From Nocardia vaccinii NBRC 15922 (GTDB lineage: Bacteria; Actinomycetota; Actinomycetes; Mycobacteriales; Mycobacteriaceae): a stretch of DNA of 64,000 nt. A program made the position numbers and the translations under genes. Positions 49,629 through 58,573 of this stretch are shown here, piece after piece. The stretch covers positions 363,977 to 427,976 of the forward strand of contig NZ_BDCC01000019.1 of assembly GCF_001613305.1 (NCBI RefSeq), given 5' to 3'. Numbering within the stretch: the stretch's first letter is position 1; each line of letters begins with the position of its first letter. Below the pieces are notes generated by a model. That model did no database searches. It worked only from the letters and a program-made list of their open reading frames with translations, and was not told the DNA's origin.

Positions 49629-51086
49629 ATGAAGATCAGCGTTCCGCCCCAGATGTACGGCGGGAACCCGGCCGGTCTCCTGGAGCGTCTCGGTCTGCGT
49701 GTCGACAGGGCCCCGTCGGAGTCCGACACCGATTGGGAGGTCTCGGCGAAGCCGATCGACCTCATCAAGGCCCAGACCTTGCATGGGCCCGCTCTCAAGC
49801 GCAGCCGGTTCGATGTCTCGCGCGCCCCCACGCCGACAGTGCCCGGGGGCATTCCAGCTGACAAGTCGGACGTGTTCAACCGATACGCGCGAGCGCTCGA
49901 CGCACACCCCACCCTGCCGTCTAGGTTTGAACGAATCCGCCAGATGCTGTTCGCGGTTCCCGATGACGAGGTCCCCGCAGCGATCAAATGGGGCAGCGAC
50001 GTACTCGCCGCGCTTCCACTAACTCACCCAGACGGCTCGACCGAGCCGTTGTTCCCGAAGCACTCGGTCCACGATATTCGAGTCTCGGACATCGCCTACC
50101 GCTGGTCGAAGCTCCCGCAGGTCTTCCTCCGGCTCAAGTACAACAGCGTGGCCGAGATCGTCAAGAGTTCGATGGATGATCCGTCCGCACTGGCGTTTCA
50201 ATCATCAGGTGCGCTGCTGGAGGGCACGGTTTTCGGCGGACTCTACCTCGCGCCACTCCTTGGCAATCTTTCGCCGAACGTCTGGGGGTTCGGCGCACCT
50301 CGCGTCGGTCAGATCATCGTCTATACGTTCGGTCGGCAGATCGGTGGCCGCGGGGAGGGCGCCACTCCGCACGCAATCGACTCTCTGGAGGCTTTGACCT
50401 ATCACCACTCTGCCCGCGGCTTCGACGTCGAAGCGCTGGACGACGCCACTCTGCACAAGGCCGCATATTCGGACGCTGTCGACTGGTGGGCTGAGCGGAT
50501 CGACAAGACGATGGCCGATATCTTCGCTCCCACCAGCTATATCGACAAGAACGGCTTCTACGCGCCCGAGGCACACCAGCGGTGGATGCTGAATCTTGAG
50601 CAGTTGTTGTCCCGCATCAGCGCAATCACTCGGCATCCTCGCGACGAGGTTACACAACTAATGCTCATGTTTCCCGCGATGGACATCCTCGGCGACAGCT
50701 TTACCGGCAGCAACGGAATCGCTCAACTTATGTCGCCGAAACGAATCCAGAAGCGTATTGCCGCGATCGAGGAGCATGTTCCTGACCGTATCAAACCGGT
50801 GATTATGGCACCGGCATATCGCGCGCTGGCTGCCGCAAACCAAGTTGCTGACGAATTCTTCATCACAAGCCCGAACCCCGACACGACCACCGAATCGCGG
50901 CTCCAACAACTGTGGAATGCACGTCGCAACACGACTCATGGTTTCGGCGGCAAGGGTAGTGAAATCCTTGCCGAGCACACTGGGCGTCTCCCAGCCGACA
51001 TCGTCCTCGTCCCCATGGTGTATTTGCTGGACATACTGACCGACCGGCAGCAGCTCCTCGAACGGATACGGCGTACATGCCAGTAA
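49629..51086 (+). CDS. Large hypothetical protein with HEPN-like C-terminal motif (485 aa)
   Basis: I do not recognise the full protein. The N-terminal third has VFNRYARALDAHPTLPSRFE, the middle has DIAYRWSKLPQVFLRLKYNS and FGGLYLAPLLGNLSPNVWGF, and the C-terminal region is helical. It contains LWNARRNTTHGFGGKG with Arg432/433 and His437 at R-x4-H (or R-x3-H) spacing, as in HEPN RNases and related domains of phage-defence and toxin systems. The hydrophobic TVFGGLYLAPLLG may be a buried helix. It stands alone, just left of the GFA fragment and the GHKL operon. A role in defence is inference. Confidence 0.6.
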   Translation: MKISVPPQMYGGNPAGLLERLGLRVDRAPSESDTDWEVSAKPIDLIKAQTLHGPALKRSRFDVSRAPTPTVPGGIPADKSDVFNRYARALDAHPTLPSRFERIRQMLFAVPDDEVPAAIKWGSDVLAALPLTHPDGSTEPLFPKHSVHDIRVSDIAYRWSKLPQVFLRLKYNSVAEIVKSSMDDPSALAFQSSGALLEGTVFGGLYLAPLLGNLSPNVWGFGAPRVGQIIVYTFGRQIGGRGEGATPHAIDSLEALTYHHSARGFDVEALDDATLHKAAYSDAVDWWAERIDKTMADIFAPTSYIDKNGFYAPEAHQRWMLNLEQLLSRISAITRHPRDEVTQLMLMFPAMDILGDSFTGSNGIAQLMSPKRIQKRIAAIEEHVPDRIKPVIMAPAYRALAAANQVADEFFITSPNPDTTTESRLQQLWNARRNTTHGFGGKGSEILAEHTGRLPADIVLVPMVYLLDILTDRQQLLERIRRTCQ

Positions 51087-51232
51087 CAGCGCGTGCTCGG
51101 GAGGCGTCTTTCGGCCTGCGGCCGGCACACGAGACGACATTGAGGACACTGTGGTTCTCGACATCCGATCGAACGAAACGGCAACCCACGACCTCGGCAG
51201 GGTTCGATGCTCCAGGGCCAGCCCGAACTCAT

Positions 51233-51403
51233 TCAGTCCTGTGCGCCAACGATCGGAAGCCATGGGACGGCATTGGGACGGAATCTTTGTCGCCCGGGCA
51301 CCAATCCGCTGTCGTCGTCGAGGCTCATCATCGTGACACCAACAGGTCTGCGTCACCATCGTCCTGGGCAGCAACAGAGCTCTCGCAGATACCGCACAGC
51401 CTC
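51233..51403 (-). pseudogene. Displaced 3' fragment of a GFA gene
   Basis: About 171 bases match the 3' end of the intact GFA gene at 57600, including the C-terminus FRPNAVPWLPIVGAQD and the same stop. The matching codons LCGICESSVAAQDD and MMSLDD are in different frames because of a one-base loss. Similarity stops sharply at 51403. Both copies lie in the same orientation, so they form a direct repeat around 51.4-57.6 kb. This is the pattern left when an element integrates in the 3' end of a gene and restores it with its own copy. Confidence 0.78.
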
Positions 51404-51575
51404 TAGGCGATCAGTCGCGAGCTGCGGTAGGGGCAAAAAGCGATGCAGCTTTTCGTTTGATGAGCGAGAGCGCGGCGCGAGGTGGCATCGCCCGCTGGAA
51501 CAAATAGAGTCTCGGGCGATTGATGGTGATAGGATCTATTGGTCAATTCGGAAGTATAAGAAAATTTGGGGCGAC

Positions 51576-52451
51576 GTGACAGACAAGATCGTTGCAAATG
51601 TGGGTGTCGAGGTAGACGAGCTGGGATTGTCGCTCCTTGGCTGGGATATAGAATGTCGGGCACGGCTCGTGACGAAGGAGTCTGATCGCAACGGCCACGC
51701 ACATCAGGTGGCGGTCTCCGTTACGGCAAGATTTCTTCCTGAGGATTGGAACGACCGCTTCACTCGATTCGGCCGTGAGGGAGACGACGCCGAGGTTCCC
51801 CAACTATTCGTGACCTTGAATCAACGCGCATCCGAGTTGGTTCCCGGCTGCCTGGAATTGGTCAATTCATTTACCACTGTAGAAAATGTTGGAGAATTCG
51901 CTTTACGTCTCTCCGAAGTCAGCAAGGAATGGATCGCCGAAAAACCGCTTCACGCTGATGAGATTTCGGTAACCATCTCCGCTGCCGACCTGACGAATAT
52001 CCGCAATGTATATTCGAACTCCCCATTGGAGTTCCCGCCGACGAAGCCCCGGAAAATTTCCGTCGAGATTATCGACGAGACTCGCGTTCGATCTGTAACT
52101 GCTCATGTGACCGCAGCAAACGCGGATATTGGATCTCGGCCGTACAGTAATCCCGTGATTCGAGTTCACTTGGAAGGTTTGTTCGAAATTGTTCCGGAAC
52201 AGCTTTCAGGGTTCCCCTCCACTCGTTCCGGCGGCATTGCTGTGCCAAGGCTCGAACTGGAGGTTCTCGATGAGGAAGGGTTTTTGCTCGACACGGATAG
52301 CATGGATTTCCACTGCATCGTCCCTGTCGATGCAGCGAAAGTCTCACCGCGCCGGCAGCCGCGGTGGGTTGTCCACTGGGAACATCAAACCGACGATTAT
52401 GCTGGCGAGCCGTCCCGTGTGATCATCCGACTTCGGGGAGAGCGGCCATGA
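51576..52451 (+). CDS. Hypothetical partner of GHKL-DUF3883 protein (291 aa)
   Basis: The GTG start is chosen because the product then aligns from its first residues with the inverted paralogue at 54433 (DELGLSLLGW against DDLGLSLLGW). Shared blocks include EISVTISAADL, IDETRVRSV, DEEGFLLDTDSMDF and PVDAAKVSPRRQPRWVVHWE. The protein is soluble and strand-rich, with no known domain. Its stop overlaps the ATG of the GHKL gene (ATGA), so the two are translated together. Local base composition is clearly less GC-rich than the rest of the window, a sign of transfer. Confidence 0.72.
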   Translation: MTDKIVANVGVEVDELGLSLLGWDIECRARLVTKESDRNGHAHQVAVSVTARFLPEDWNDRFTRFGREGDDAEVPQLFVTLNQRASELVPGCLELVNSFTTVENVGEFALRLSEVSKEWIAEKPLHADEISVTISAADLTNIRNVYSNSPLEFPPTKPRKISVEIIDETRVRSVTAHVTAANADIGSRPYSNPVIRVHLEGLFEIVPEQLSGFPSTRSGGIAVPRLELEVLDEEGFLLDTDSMDFHCIVPVDAAKVSPRRQPRWVVHWEHQTDDYAGEPSRVIIRLRGERP

Positions 52452-54322
52452 CTGCTGATGACGCCATGGCCGCTGCTACCGTGGACAAGATCAAGGCTCT
52501 TCAGAGAGTGCTACTGGAGGAGTATAAACAAGCGCCCGGTCTATTCGGTGAAATCGCCCGCATGGAAGGTTTGCTCGCAGAAACTTACCGGAATCGTGTA
52601 GCGTACGAACTGCTTCAAAACTCTGACGACGCCGATTCGTCTGCCGTCGAGATAGTGGTTGACAATGACTCTTTCGAATGGCGAAATGACGGAAGACTTC
52701 TTACTAGCGACGACATCGAGTCTCTATGTCGAAGCGCAAATTCTACTAAACAGCGTGGCGGAGACACGATCGGGTACCGGGGAATCGGATTCAAGTCTCT
52801 GGCCGCCATCGCGCGTAGCATCGATGTGCACTCGGGGGAAGTCGCATTCACCTTCGACCGCTATTCAGCGTCTGAAATGCTCGGAAGCGTGGATCCTGCA
52901 ACGGTTCCACTGATCCGGGTTCCGTCCAATGTACGTCCGAGGCAATGGACCGACGGAGTCACGTTCGCGGTCTCGTATGCAGGAGATCATGACGGTCACG
53001 TCGGCGAGATTGACCCATTGAGCTTCCTCTTCTTGCGCAATATCGAGCGTGTCACCATCGCGACGGCTCGTGGTCGCACGGCGTTACGCATCGGTCGGAA
53101 GCCTGACCGCATCGTACTGCGAGATGACGAGGGCGAGGCAAGTTTCGGCCTGTTGACCGGACGGATCGCAACGATTGCGATCCCCTTGGACACGCGTGCT
53201 TTGGCACTGGCAGGCCTGCGAGGGCGTTTGGCTTGTTTCCTGCCGCTGAACGATGAAGTGGGATTTCCGGTCGTAATTTCCGGCGACATCTTGACCGATC
53301 CCTCGCGCACCCATGCTGTCGTAGCCGACGAATCAACTCAGGCAGTATTGCAGGATGCCGCGTCGATAATTGGTGATGTATTGCGTGGCTCCGGCATACT
53401 CTTCGACTTGCTGTGGAAGTTCATCCTTGAAGGTGATGATCTACGAAGTCCTATGCTGGCACCCAACGTGACGGTCAGCAAGCTGTTGATCACTGCGCTA
53501 CGCGATAACATGACGGCGAATCCGCCGTCGTTTGAGTACTCACCGGTCTCGTTTGAGCCAGAAGATGTCTCAATTATCTTTCCGGCCGGTGCTCCGGAAG
53601 CCCTGTACGCACAGTCCAATCAGTCAAGCGCCCGTGCCGTCAAAGCTCTATTGGGGCTCCGGACAGTGAATTTTTCGTCAATATTGGAGAAGGTGGCAAC
53701 GTCCGAGCTGTCCGATTCTTTGCGTCAGCGGCTAGCACTTCATCTCCGTCAGCTTTCAACTACGCATGGTCGTTCCCTTTCGGCGGCCGAGCAAGAGCTT
53801 GTCGCGTCCCTACCTGTGAATGAGCTGAGCAGCAACGGACCTCGCGCGATTTCTGTAAAGAAGGCCGTCGAGCCGGCAGAGGGAACAGCTCGACTTGCTG
53901 ATATAGCAGGCCGGGCTGTCCGCGGAACACAGTCACCACTGGCTGCGGTGATTCACAGATGGCGTGCCGCCGAAGTCGTGACCATGGAGTACCTCAACGG
54001 TCGGGGCTGGAAGCTACGTGACGTCAGCAACCAGAACCTCGGTTATGACCTTGAAGGTACTGACCCGTTTGACCGAGTAGCCCGGATCGAAGTCAAGAAG
54101 GTTGACGGTCCTGCAGCACGCTTCTCGATGACCAATAACGAACTGTCCCTGATGATGAACTCTCCCGGCGAGTACTTGCTGGCAGTCATCGTCGGTGATG
54201 GTCAGGGCGTCAAACTGGCGATGCTCGATCCGTCAAGGAAGGATTTGCCGAAAGAGCGTGTCTGCCGTCGTTGGGAGTGGGAATTCACTGACTGGGCACG
54301 CTTCGCCGAGATCGTTGAATAG
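52448..54322 (+). CDS. GHKL (sacsin/NOV-like) ATPase with C-terminal DUF3883 nuclease-like domain
   Basis: The 624-residue protein has the GHKL ATP-binding boxes: the N box RVAYELLQNSDDAD (Glu54, Asn58), G1 WRNDGRLL (79-85) and G2 GYRGIGFKS (109-117). A transducer-like region and a helical middle follow. The C-terminal DUF3883 has GWKLRDVSNQNLGYDLEG and RIEVKKVDG, giving Asp534 and Glu548-x-Lys550, the restriction-endonuclease-type site. This is the NOV/sacsin-like architecture known from bacterial conflict systems, suggesting ATP-dependent control of a nuclease. It is coupled to the 291-residue partner and ends at a strong terminator facing the inverted paralogue of that partner. Confidence 0.85.
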   Translation: MTADDAMAAATVDKIKALQRVLLEEYKQAPGLFGEIARMEGLLAETYRNRVAYELLQNSDDADSSAVEIVVDNDSFEWRNDGRLLTSDDIESLCRSANSTKQRGGDTIGYRGIGFKSLAAIARSIDVHSGEVAFTFDRYSASEMLGSVDPATVPLIRVPSNVRPRQWTDGVTFAVSYAGDHDGHVGEIDPLSFLFLRNIERVTIATARGRTALRIGRKPDRIVLRDDEGEASFGLLTGRIATIAIPLDTRALALAGLRGRLACFLPLNDEVGFPVVISGDILTDPSRTHAVVADESTQAVLQDAASIIGDVLRGSGILFDLLWKFILEGDDLRSPMLAPNVTVSKLLITALRDNMTANPPSFEYSPVSFEPEDVSIIFPAGAPEALYAQSNQSSARAVKALLGLRTVNFSSILEKVATSELSDSLRQRLALHLRQLSTTHGRSLSAAEQELVASLPVNELSSNGPRAISVKKAVEPAEGTARLADIAGRAVRGTQSPLAAVIHRWRAAEVVTMEYLNGRGWKLRDVSNQNLGYDLEGTDPFDRVARIEVKKVDGPAARFSMTNNELSLMMNSPGEYLLAVIVGDGQGVKLAMLDPSRKDLPKERVCRRWEWEFTDWARFAEIVE

Positions 54323-54361
54323 CGACTGCGGCGCAGATTTCACGCTAGTCTGACTACCCAC

Positions 54362-54391
54362 CGGGCAGGCGCGGGCCTCTGCGCCTGCCCG
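54362..54391. terminator. Bidirectional hairpin terminator
   Basis: CGGGCAGGCGC and GCGCCTGCCCG form a perfect 11-bp stem with an 8-base loop, between the GHKL gene and the converging paralogue of its partner. Confidence 0.78.
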
Positions 54392-54432
54392 CTAGGTATT
54401 ACCTCGCCTTCGACCGCGCAGTCGCCTTTGCC

Positions 54433-55317
54433 TCACCAGTCATCCCGGCCATCTCGGAAGCGTACGATCACCTGTGACGGCTCGCCAGCATAATTTTCGG
54501 TCCGGCCTTCCCAATGAAGAACCCACAGTGGCTGTCGGCGGGGCGGTCCCTTGGGGGCGTCGACAGGGATCACACAGCCGAAATCGAACTCCATTGTTCT
54601 GAGCAGAAACCCCTCGTTGTCGATGACTTCCATCTTTATATTCGGCATGGCGATCACCTCGGAGGACGCAGAGGAGGCCTCCGCATACCAGTCGGAAACG
54701 AACTCGAATACGCCTTCCATATGAATTCTAAACGCAGGGCGATGGGGGGGAACCGAATTTCCCATTCGGCAACTAACCTCCGCCCGCGCGAATGTTACCC
54801 GCGTGGACACGGTTCGAGTTCGCGTCTCGTCTATGACCTCAACGGGTAACACGTCGACTGTCGGCGGCGGCAACTCCAATTTTGAACCACGAATAATTGC
54901 CAGGTCGAAAGCGGATATATTAACCAAAATTTCGTCAGAAGTAAGCGGAGTCTCGGTGCGCCACTCCTCGCTCACCTTGGAGATACGTAACGCAAATTTG
55001 TCAACTTCCCTGACGGTTGTACATTCATCCGTCAATTCCAGGCAGCATGGGACGGAGTCCGATGCACGTCGATTCAGGGTGGCGAAAAGTTGGGGAATCT
55101 CGGCATTGTCCCCTTTGTTGCCGTATCGAGGGAAGCGGTCTCTCCATTTTCCGGGAACGAAGTCCGCGGTCAGGGATAACTCAACTTGCTGCGCAAGATT
55201 ATCGTCATATGATTCCCGCGTTAGGAGACATGCAGTGCACTCGGCCCTCCAACCTAGCAGCGACAATCCGAGATCGTCTAGTTTGACTACCAACTTTTCG
55301 GTGTTCTTGTCTGCCAC
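54433..55317 (-). CDS. Inverted paralogue of the GHKL partner (294 aa)
   Basis: Converging with the GHKL gene, this 294-residue protein aligns with the product of 51576 over its whole length (LGLSLLGW, IPQLFATLNRRAS, EEWRTETPLTSDEILVNIS, VIDNEGFLLRTMEFDFGCVI and GEPSQVIVRFRDG). The GTG start has AGGAAAGAG upstream. Two copies of the partner on opposite sides of one ATPase gene are unusual. It may supply a second specificity, an immunity-type factor or a leftover from duplication. Low GC content matches that of the operon across the terminator. Confidence 0.72.
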   Translation of the reverse strand: MADKNTEKLVVKLDDLGLSLLGWRAECTACLLTRESYDDNLAQQVELSLTADFVPGKWRDRFPRYGNKGDNAEIPQLFATLNRRASDSVPCCLELTDECTTVREVDKFALRISKVSEEWRTETPLTSDEILVNISAFDLAIIRGSKLELPPPTVDVLPVEVIDETRTRTVSTRVTFARAEVSCRMGNSVPPHRPAFRIHMEGVFEFVSDWYAEASSASSEVIAMPNIKMEVIDNEGFLLRTMEFDFGCVIPVDAPKGPPRRQPLWVLHWEGRTENYAGEPSQVIVRFRDGRDDW

Positions 55318-56074
55318 ATCGCTCTTTCCTATAGAATTTCTGCGTTACTATCGGGCGTAGATGGTCACGCAGAAGTAGTTTAGCTTCGATTTTTCTTGCG
55401 TGTGATGTGTTGTTCCGTCGCTTCTGTGTGCCCGCTTTTAGGCTGGTCCAGCCGCAAAGCTTGGTGGTGAGTGATCTGGAGCATTTGCTGACGCAGGTGC
55501 GTACCCCGGATGTGCTTCCGCCGGTCGGTGAGGCGTGGACCTGCTGCTCCGCATGCACAGTCCGAGCAAGCGTCGCAGCGTCTTGGAGCGCGAGACCACC
55601 GACATCGTCGGGAAGCTGATCGGCTGGTTGGTCCTGACCGGAGGCGGCAACCGAACCGGCAACGAACACGACGCGATGAACATCCCCCACTGCACCCATT
55701 CTTCGGCACCCTGGAATTGCTGGCCCGGGGCCGGAGTCGCCCATGTCGTCGAGGCCGCGTTCCAGGACAAGCCTATGGGGGCCGAATCTTCTGGCGCTCA
55801 CCGAGATCGCCGACATCCGCATCAGCCACTGCACCACGCCGACCACGGTGCTGCGCCGATGCACATCGTTCGGCGCGCGCCGACGACGACCCGTACCTGT
55901 GCGCACACGACGATAGCGGGCTGCTCGCCGCCATCGACCGCGGTGAGCACTCCTTCGTTCCGGTGACCATAGAGGCGCCCGCCATGACCGTCGACATGAG
56001 CTGCGGTTACAGCCCCGACCTGGACACTGTCGTCGAGTTAATGATCCACCACATGCGACTGCCCCGACCGGCGA
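55318..56074. other. Degenerate region, possible decayed gene
   Basis: No intact gene is convincing. Short protein-like stretches occur on the plus strand in different frames, for example LERETTDIVGKLIGWLVLTG near 55600 and LLAAIDRGEHSFVPVTIEAP near 55950. This suggests an old gene broken by several frameshifts. The left end, near 55318-55400, is AT-rich and may hold the promoter of the leftward paralogue. Confidence 0.35.
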
Positions 56075-57487
56075 CTACGACTCCGGTGGGACATCGGAGC
56101 CGCGGCCGGACCGCGGGAGATGAACAGTGGCGACGCAGACGCTCACGGTTCGGCCGTCGCGGTGGTATTCCAGTGCGGGCCAGCCGCTGTCGGTGGTTGA
56201 TTCGCTGATATATCCGTCCAGCTGCTTCAGCGCGGCCAGACGTCTGTCGACGGCCTGCTGGAGGTTCTGCTGCGGCATCAGCAGCAGCAGGACCGCTGCC
56301 GTGTCGTGGGTGATCAGGTACCCCAGCATCTGAGGATCGAGCGCCTCTGTCACGACCGTGTCGCTGGTCGCCCATTTCGATTCGCAGATGAAGATCTTCG
56401 CCGGACCGCTTCCCTCGGCCAGCTTGTCGGCCTGGATGAAGATATCGGACTTGCCGCTACGGCTGTACACCTCACGCTGTGCGCCGGGGAGGGTCGCGTT
56501 CAGTGTGGCGCAGAGCAGATCACTGATCTGATCCTCTGTCAGTTGCGAGAACGACCTGCCGTACCGTTCGACGGAGTTCGCCCAGACTCGGATGACCTGC
56601 AGCACGTCTGCGAACGAGGCCGGCGCCAGGCGATGCTTGCTAGCGAGCACGACGGTAGTAGTCGGCTGCTCGGCCGACTGTTCGGCATTCACGGGCGCCG
56701 CGGCCTGGCCGGCATCGTCCTCTGCGTCGTCGAGGCGTAGTGCGGGCGCTTTCCAGGACTCGGGGAACCCGAGGTCGGCCGTCACTGCGGCGCGGTTGGT
56801 GAGCGTGCGGCGCTTGTCCTGGATAAGTCGACGAAATTCCTCTGGCGCTTCGACATCGAAGTAGTCGGCGGTCTGCTTGGCAATCGCATCGACCAACCGC
56901 CGAACGAGCGCCACCCGGTCGTTGAGGAGATTCCGATTGGTCAGTTCACCATCGCTGACCTGCTGTTCCTGTTCAAGGGTCAGATCGATGTATCCGTACA
57001 GGGCCCACTGCTCGCTGGTGTCGGTGGTTGGGCTGAGGACCCAGGCCTCGTGTCCGACTTGGAACAGATAGTTGTGGAGCCGGTTCTGGTTGCAGGTGTC
57101 GTGGTATTTCTCCCACGACTCCGCATCGACGGGTTCCAGACCGGTTTCGTCGCGGTCGGGCCAGCGCATGAGCAGCCGCTGGTCTCCCTGGATAGGGAGA
57201 ACGAAGTAGTAGCGGGTAATCGTTTCGATCGACAGCCCGTCGTCGCCAGTCGGCCGACCGACGTCCTGCACTCTCGTGCCCTCCTCGAGCTGGCCGACAG
57301 ACGGCAGTGCTGGACGTCCTGCAGCCAACGTGTCAGTGAAGGTTCGTTCGAAGTCGTCCAACTCGGCGAGATCGCCGACCGCCTGTAGGCGCTTACGCAG
57401 GCCCAGCTGTTCAACGAGATGATCGAGGTACTGCGACAGCGGATCGTTGTTCCGAACCGTCGTGTTGAACGCGGGAACCGAAGTCAT
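56075..57487 (-). CDS. Candidate PD-(D/E)XK nuclease (470 aa)
   Basis: The C-terminal part has a restriction-endonuclease-type core: SGKSDIFIQADKL with Asp348, then KIFICESKWATSD with Glu369-x-Lys371, and TEALDPQMLGYLI after it. The N-terminal 250 residues are helical and acidic (ERTFTDTLAAGRPALPSVGQ; YYFVLPIQGDQRLLMRWPDR; NRNLLNDRVALVRRLVDAI) and may detect a signal or substrate. I do not recognise the complete family. ATG at 57487 is chosen because upstream residues are Arg/Cys-rich. It is transcribed away from the restored GFA gene and looks like an effector of the island. Confidence 0.7.
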   Translation of the reverse strand: MTSVPAFNTTVRNNDPLSQYLDHLVEQLGLRKRLQAVGDLAELDDFERTFTDTLAAGRPALPSVGQLEEGTRVQDVGRPTGDDGLSIETITRYYFVLPIQGDQRLLMRWPDRDETGLEPVDAESWEKYHDTCNQNRLHNYLFQVGHEAWVLSPTTDTSEQWALYGYIDLTLEQEQQVSDGELTNRNLLNDRVALVRRLVDAIAKQTADYFDVEAPEEFRRLIQDKRRTLTNRAAVTADLGFPESWKAPALRLDDAEDDAGQAAAPVNAEQSAEQPTTTVVLASKHRLAPASFADVLQVIRVWANSVERYGRSFSQLTEDQISDLLCATLNATLPGAQREVYSRSGKSDIFIQADKLAEGSGPAKIFICESKWATSDTVVTEALDPQMLGYLITHDTAAVLLLLMPQQNLQQAVDRRLAALKQLDGYISESTTDSGWPALEYHRDGRTVSVCVATVHLPRSGRGSDVPPES

Positions 57488-57521
57488 AAGCGGACAGCAT
57501 ATTTGACGCCCCGACATCACC

Positions 57522-57574
57522 GTCCGGTCTGCGGGCCGGTTCCGGCAAGACCGGATCGATTGCGCAGACCGGAC
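57522..57574 (-). terminator. Hairpin terminator after the GFA gene
   Basis: GTCCGGTCTGCG (57522-57533) and CGCAGACCGGAC (57563-57574) form a perfect 12-bp stem around a structured 29-base loop, 26 bases past the GFA stop on the minus strand. Confidence 0.65.
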
Positions 57575-57599
57575 GACCAACCGCCAGCGGTCTGGATCC

Positions 57600-57977
57600 T
57601 CAGTCCTGTGCGCCGACTATTGGAAGCCACGGAACTGCGTTGGGGCGGAAGCTCTGTCGCTCCGGGATCAGGTCACTGTGGTCGTCCAAGCTCATCATGG
57701 TGACCCCGACCAGCTCTGCCTCGTCGTCGTCCTGGGCGGCAACAGAGCTTCCGCAGATGCCGCAGAAGCCGCGTTGGGAGTCCGGGAAGGTGTTGTACCA
57801 GACCGGTTCTCCGCCGGGTCCGGTCCACTCGAATCCTTCGCGGGGAAAATCGACCCACGACATCACAGGGCTGCCGGACAAGCGTTGACAGTGGCCACAG
57901 CTACATAAGTGGGGGAAAGTTAAGTTACCAGATGCCTGATATCTGATATTGCCGCACAAGCAGCCGCCAGAGCGCAT
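57600..57977 (-). CDS. GFA-family (CENP-V/GFA) zinc protein, intact copy
   Basis: The 125-residue protein keeps both zinc sites of the family: Cys6 and Cys8 in GGCLCGNIRYQ, Cys25, Cys27 and Cys30 in LCSCGHCQRLSG, and Cys72 and Cys75 in GFCGICGSS. The rest, SPVMSWVDFPREGFEWTG and MMSLDDHSDLIPERQS, is typical. GFA proteins act on small thiol adducts, some on S-hydroxymethylglutathione. Its 3' part is repeated as a decayed fragment at 51233, so the 3' half of this gene may have been supplied by an integrated element. Confidence 0.87.
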   Translation of the reverse strand: MRSGGCLCGNIRYQASGNLTFPHLCSCGHCQRLSGSPVMSWVDFPREGFEWTGPGGEPVWYNTFPDSQRGFCGICGSSVAAQDDDEAELVGVTMMSLDDHSDLIPERQSFRPNAVPWLPIVGAQD

Positions 57978-58144
57978 GGTGTATATGACCTTTCACTCGA
58001 TTGTTTGTTGGAATAGTTGGGCGCCCGAGGGTAACTTTATCAGCAGGATCTGTGCCTCGTCGGAGACATTTGTATTTGTCCGTTCGGGCTGGTGTCGATC
58101 GTATATGCGATCTCCTTCATCTTGTAGACAAATTATCCTTGTAA
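57978..58144. other. AT-rich spacer at the edge of the recombinase block
   Basis: This 167-base segment is much richer in A and T than its surroundings and has no gene. It lies between the GFA gene and the 3' end of the DUF6262/TnpC-like gene, where a mobile-element end would be expected. No clear inverted terminal repeat is visible. Confidence 0.35.
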
Positions 58145-58573
58145 TCAGGGCAATTGCCGCTGGTTTCTGGTTGTAGGGCGAAGTGGTAGCAGTGTTCCGA
58201 GTTCTTGCCGAATTGCTGGGCTGACGTCCTTTTGAAGCTGGAGGACCGCTGTCGCTAGGACGATCTGTTCCGCGCGGCGACGGGATTCTTCTTCGGCGGC
58301 CCGTGATTCTTGGAGTGCGCGCTTGAGCCGGATGACTTCGTCGCGCAGCCGTTTCTCGCTCTCAGGGGTCTGGTGGGTTTCCGCTCGGACGCGTGCATAG
58401 AACTCCTCTTTCAGGTCGGCGTGGCGCTTGTGCAAGGCCATCCGGTGGACGTTCGCTTCGATGGCCAGGGCGGTCACGGTGAGGCTGCCGTCTGAATGCT
58501 CGGGTCGGCCGGCCAGGAGCCGCTCGACCGCGGCACGGATTCGTGTTCGCTCGCTGTCGTGCTGGTGGTTCAT
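58145..58573 (-). CDS. DUF6262/TnpC-like protein (142 aa)
   Basis: The N-terminal half is a helix-turn-helix-like domain: TRIRAAVERLLAGRPEHSDG, LTVTALAIEANVHRMALHKR. The C-terminal half is a long coiled coil (ESEKRLRDEVIRLKRALQES, RAAEEESRRRAEQIVLATAV). This layout is that of DUF6262 and the TnpC proteins that accompany tyrosine recombinases in Tn554-like elements, where they help orient the reaction. It overlaps the upstream recombinase gene by ATGA and is the last gene of the block. Confidence 0.8.
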   Translation of the reverse strand: MNHQHDSERTRIRAAVERLLAGRPEHSDGSLTVTALAIEANVHRMALHKRHADLKEEFYARVRAETHQTPESEKRLRDEVIRLKRALQESRAAEEESRRRAEQIVLATAVLQLQKDVSPAIRQELGTLLPLRPTTRNQRQLP

